In this document: positions 4,745-5,465 of the stretch, one piece after another
How the letters are laid out: every line of letters starts with the position of its first letter
Numbering within the stretch: position 1 is the stretch's first letter
Assembly (NCBI GenBank): GCA_002297545.1
Contig: DBLZ01000084.1
Coordinates: 1-5,465, forward strand
DNA length: 5,465 nucleotides
Direction: 5' to 3'
From: Prevotellaceae bacterium UBA711
Lineage (GTDB): Bacteria; Bacteroidota; Bacteroidia; Bacteroidales; Bacteroidaceae
Program-made: the position numbers and the translations under genes
Notes under the pieces: model-generated
Told to the model about the DNA's origin: nothing
Databases searched by the model: none
Seen by the model: the letters and a program-made list of their open reading frames with translations, nothing else

Positions 4745-5465
4745 ATGGGATTGTTAGACGAGAAACTGGCCAAGTACACCTTGCCAGACGAAATTAAGGC
4801 AAAAGGCATTTACCCCTACTTTCGAGAAATAGAAGGCAAACAGGGCACCGAAGTATCCATGGGTGGCCATAAAGTATTGATGTTCGGCAGCAACGCATAC
4901 ACCGGACTGACCGGAGACGACCGTATCATTGAAGCCGGAGTGGCAGCCATGAGACAATACGGCAGCGGCTGCGCCGGCAGTCGTTTCCTCAATGGCACAC
5001 TGGATATACACGTAGAACTGGAAAAGGAATTGGCCGACTTCGTAGGCAAGGACGACGCTTTGGTATTCGCTACAGGTTTCACCGTAAACAGCGGCGTCAT
5101 ACCCCAATTGCTGGGCAAGGACGATTATGTCATCTGCGACGACCGCGACCATGCCTCCATAGTGGATGGCCGCCGTCTGAGTTTTGCCACCCAACTGAGA
5201 TACAAGCACAACGACATGGCCGACCTGGAACGTGTCCTCAAGCGTTGCACACCCGAGAGCATCAAACTGATTGTCGTCGACGGCGTCTTCTCCATGGAGG
5301 GCGATCTGTGCAAGCTGCCCGAAATCGTTGAGCTGAAGCACAAGTACAACGCCGCCATCATGGTGGACGAGGCACACGGCATAGGTGTATTCGGACGCAA
5401 CGGACGCGGTGTCTGCGACCACTTCGGCCTGACCGAGGAGGTAGACCTCATCATGGGCACATTCT
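4745..5465 (+). CDS. spt: Serine palmitoyltransferase, N-terminal 240 residues (cut by window end)
   Basis: A PLP-dependent alpha-oxoamine synthase. Translation from ATG 4745 begins MGLLDEKLAKYTLP and stays open to the window edge. Typical full length is about 395-400, so some 60% is present. Key parts are GSGCAGSRFLNGT (73-85), which favours serine palmitoyltransferase over 2-amino-3-ketobutyrate ligase or BioF; H136 in DRDHAS, which stacks on PLP; and VDEAHGIGVFG (207-217) with D208 and H211 for cofactor binding. The window stops at LIMGTF, so the expected Schiff-base lysine (TFSK) should lie just outside. The enzyme condenses serine with a long-chain acyl-CoA to 3-ketosphinganine, the committed step of sphingolipid synthesis, in the cytoplasm. 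The start fits the family and follows an A-rich leader without Shine-Dalgarno. It is transcribed divergently from the lipid kinase. Confidence 0.93.
   Translation, partial: MGLLDEKLAKYTLPDEIKAKGIYPYFREIEGKQGTEVSMGGHKVLMFGSNAYTGLTGDDRIIEAGVAAMRQYGSGCAGSRFLNGTLDIHVELEKELADFVGKDDALVFATGFTVNSGVIPQLLGKDDYVICDDRDHASIVDGRRLSFATQLRYKHNDMADLERVLKRCTPESIKLIVVDGVFSMEGDLCKLPEIVELKHKYNAAIMVDEAHGIGVFGRNGRGVCDHFGLTEEVDLIMGTF

Noticed and set aside
4754..5460. Two - strand open frames opposite spt
   Set aside because: The + strand encodes an unmistakable serine palmitoyltransferase in this stretch, so the antisense frames are shadows.
4745..5465. 2-amino-3-ketobutyrate CoA ligase or 8-amino-7-oxononanoate synthase (BioF) as the identity of the last gene
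   Set aside because: These are close relatives, but the GSGCAGSRFLNGT block and the N-terminal segment fit serine palmitoyltransferase better, and no threonine-degradation or biotin gene is nearby.

Overview
The window looks like chromosomal DNA from a member of the Bacteroidales (Bacteroidota) of medium G+C content. Three things point there. Start codons lack Shine-Dalgarno sequences. Two perfect TAnnTTTG boxes, the -7 element of the Bacteroides-type sigma factor, sit in the one clear divergent promoter region. The last gene is a serine palmitoyltransferase, whose product starts the sphingolipids that are a hallmark of this group. I cannot name a genus. I see no mobile element, CRISPR array, tRNA or rRNA.

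Left part (1-1814, + strand): the 3' tail of an unidentified gene, then a small cytoplasmic protein with an N-terminal four-cysteine zinc ribbon and a C-terminal FHA domain, then lrgA and lrgB. The two lrg reading frames overlap by 11 nt. All four genes point the same way with gaps of 0-60 nt and may form one transcription unit.

Middle part (1815-4555, - strand): after a 173-nt convergent spacer holding two imperfect stem-loops come three genes. In transcription order they are a lipid kinase of the diacylglycerol/sphingosine kinase superfamily, ispE (MEP isoprenoid pathway) overlapping the kinase end, and a Nudix hydrolase of the ADP-ribose pyrophosphatase type. This looks like an operon read from a promoter just upstream of the kinase.

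Right part (4556-5465): a 189-nt divergent intergenic region with one -7 box for each direction, followed by the first 240 codons of spt (serine palmitoyltransferase). The window ends just before the expected PLP-binding lysine.

Most of this is ordinary, well-conserved Bacteroidales gene content. The points most worth a second look are the head-to-head pairing of a lipid kinase with serine palmitoyltransferase, which suggests the kinase may act on sphingoid bases; the FHA/zinc-ribbon protein with an altered phosphothreonine pocket next to lrgAB; and an extra segment of about 25 residues inside IspE. I did not find convincing evidence of a wholly new system.
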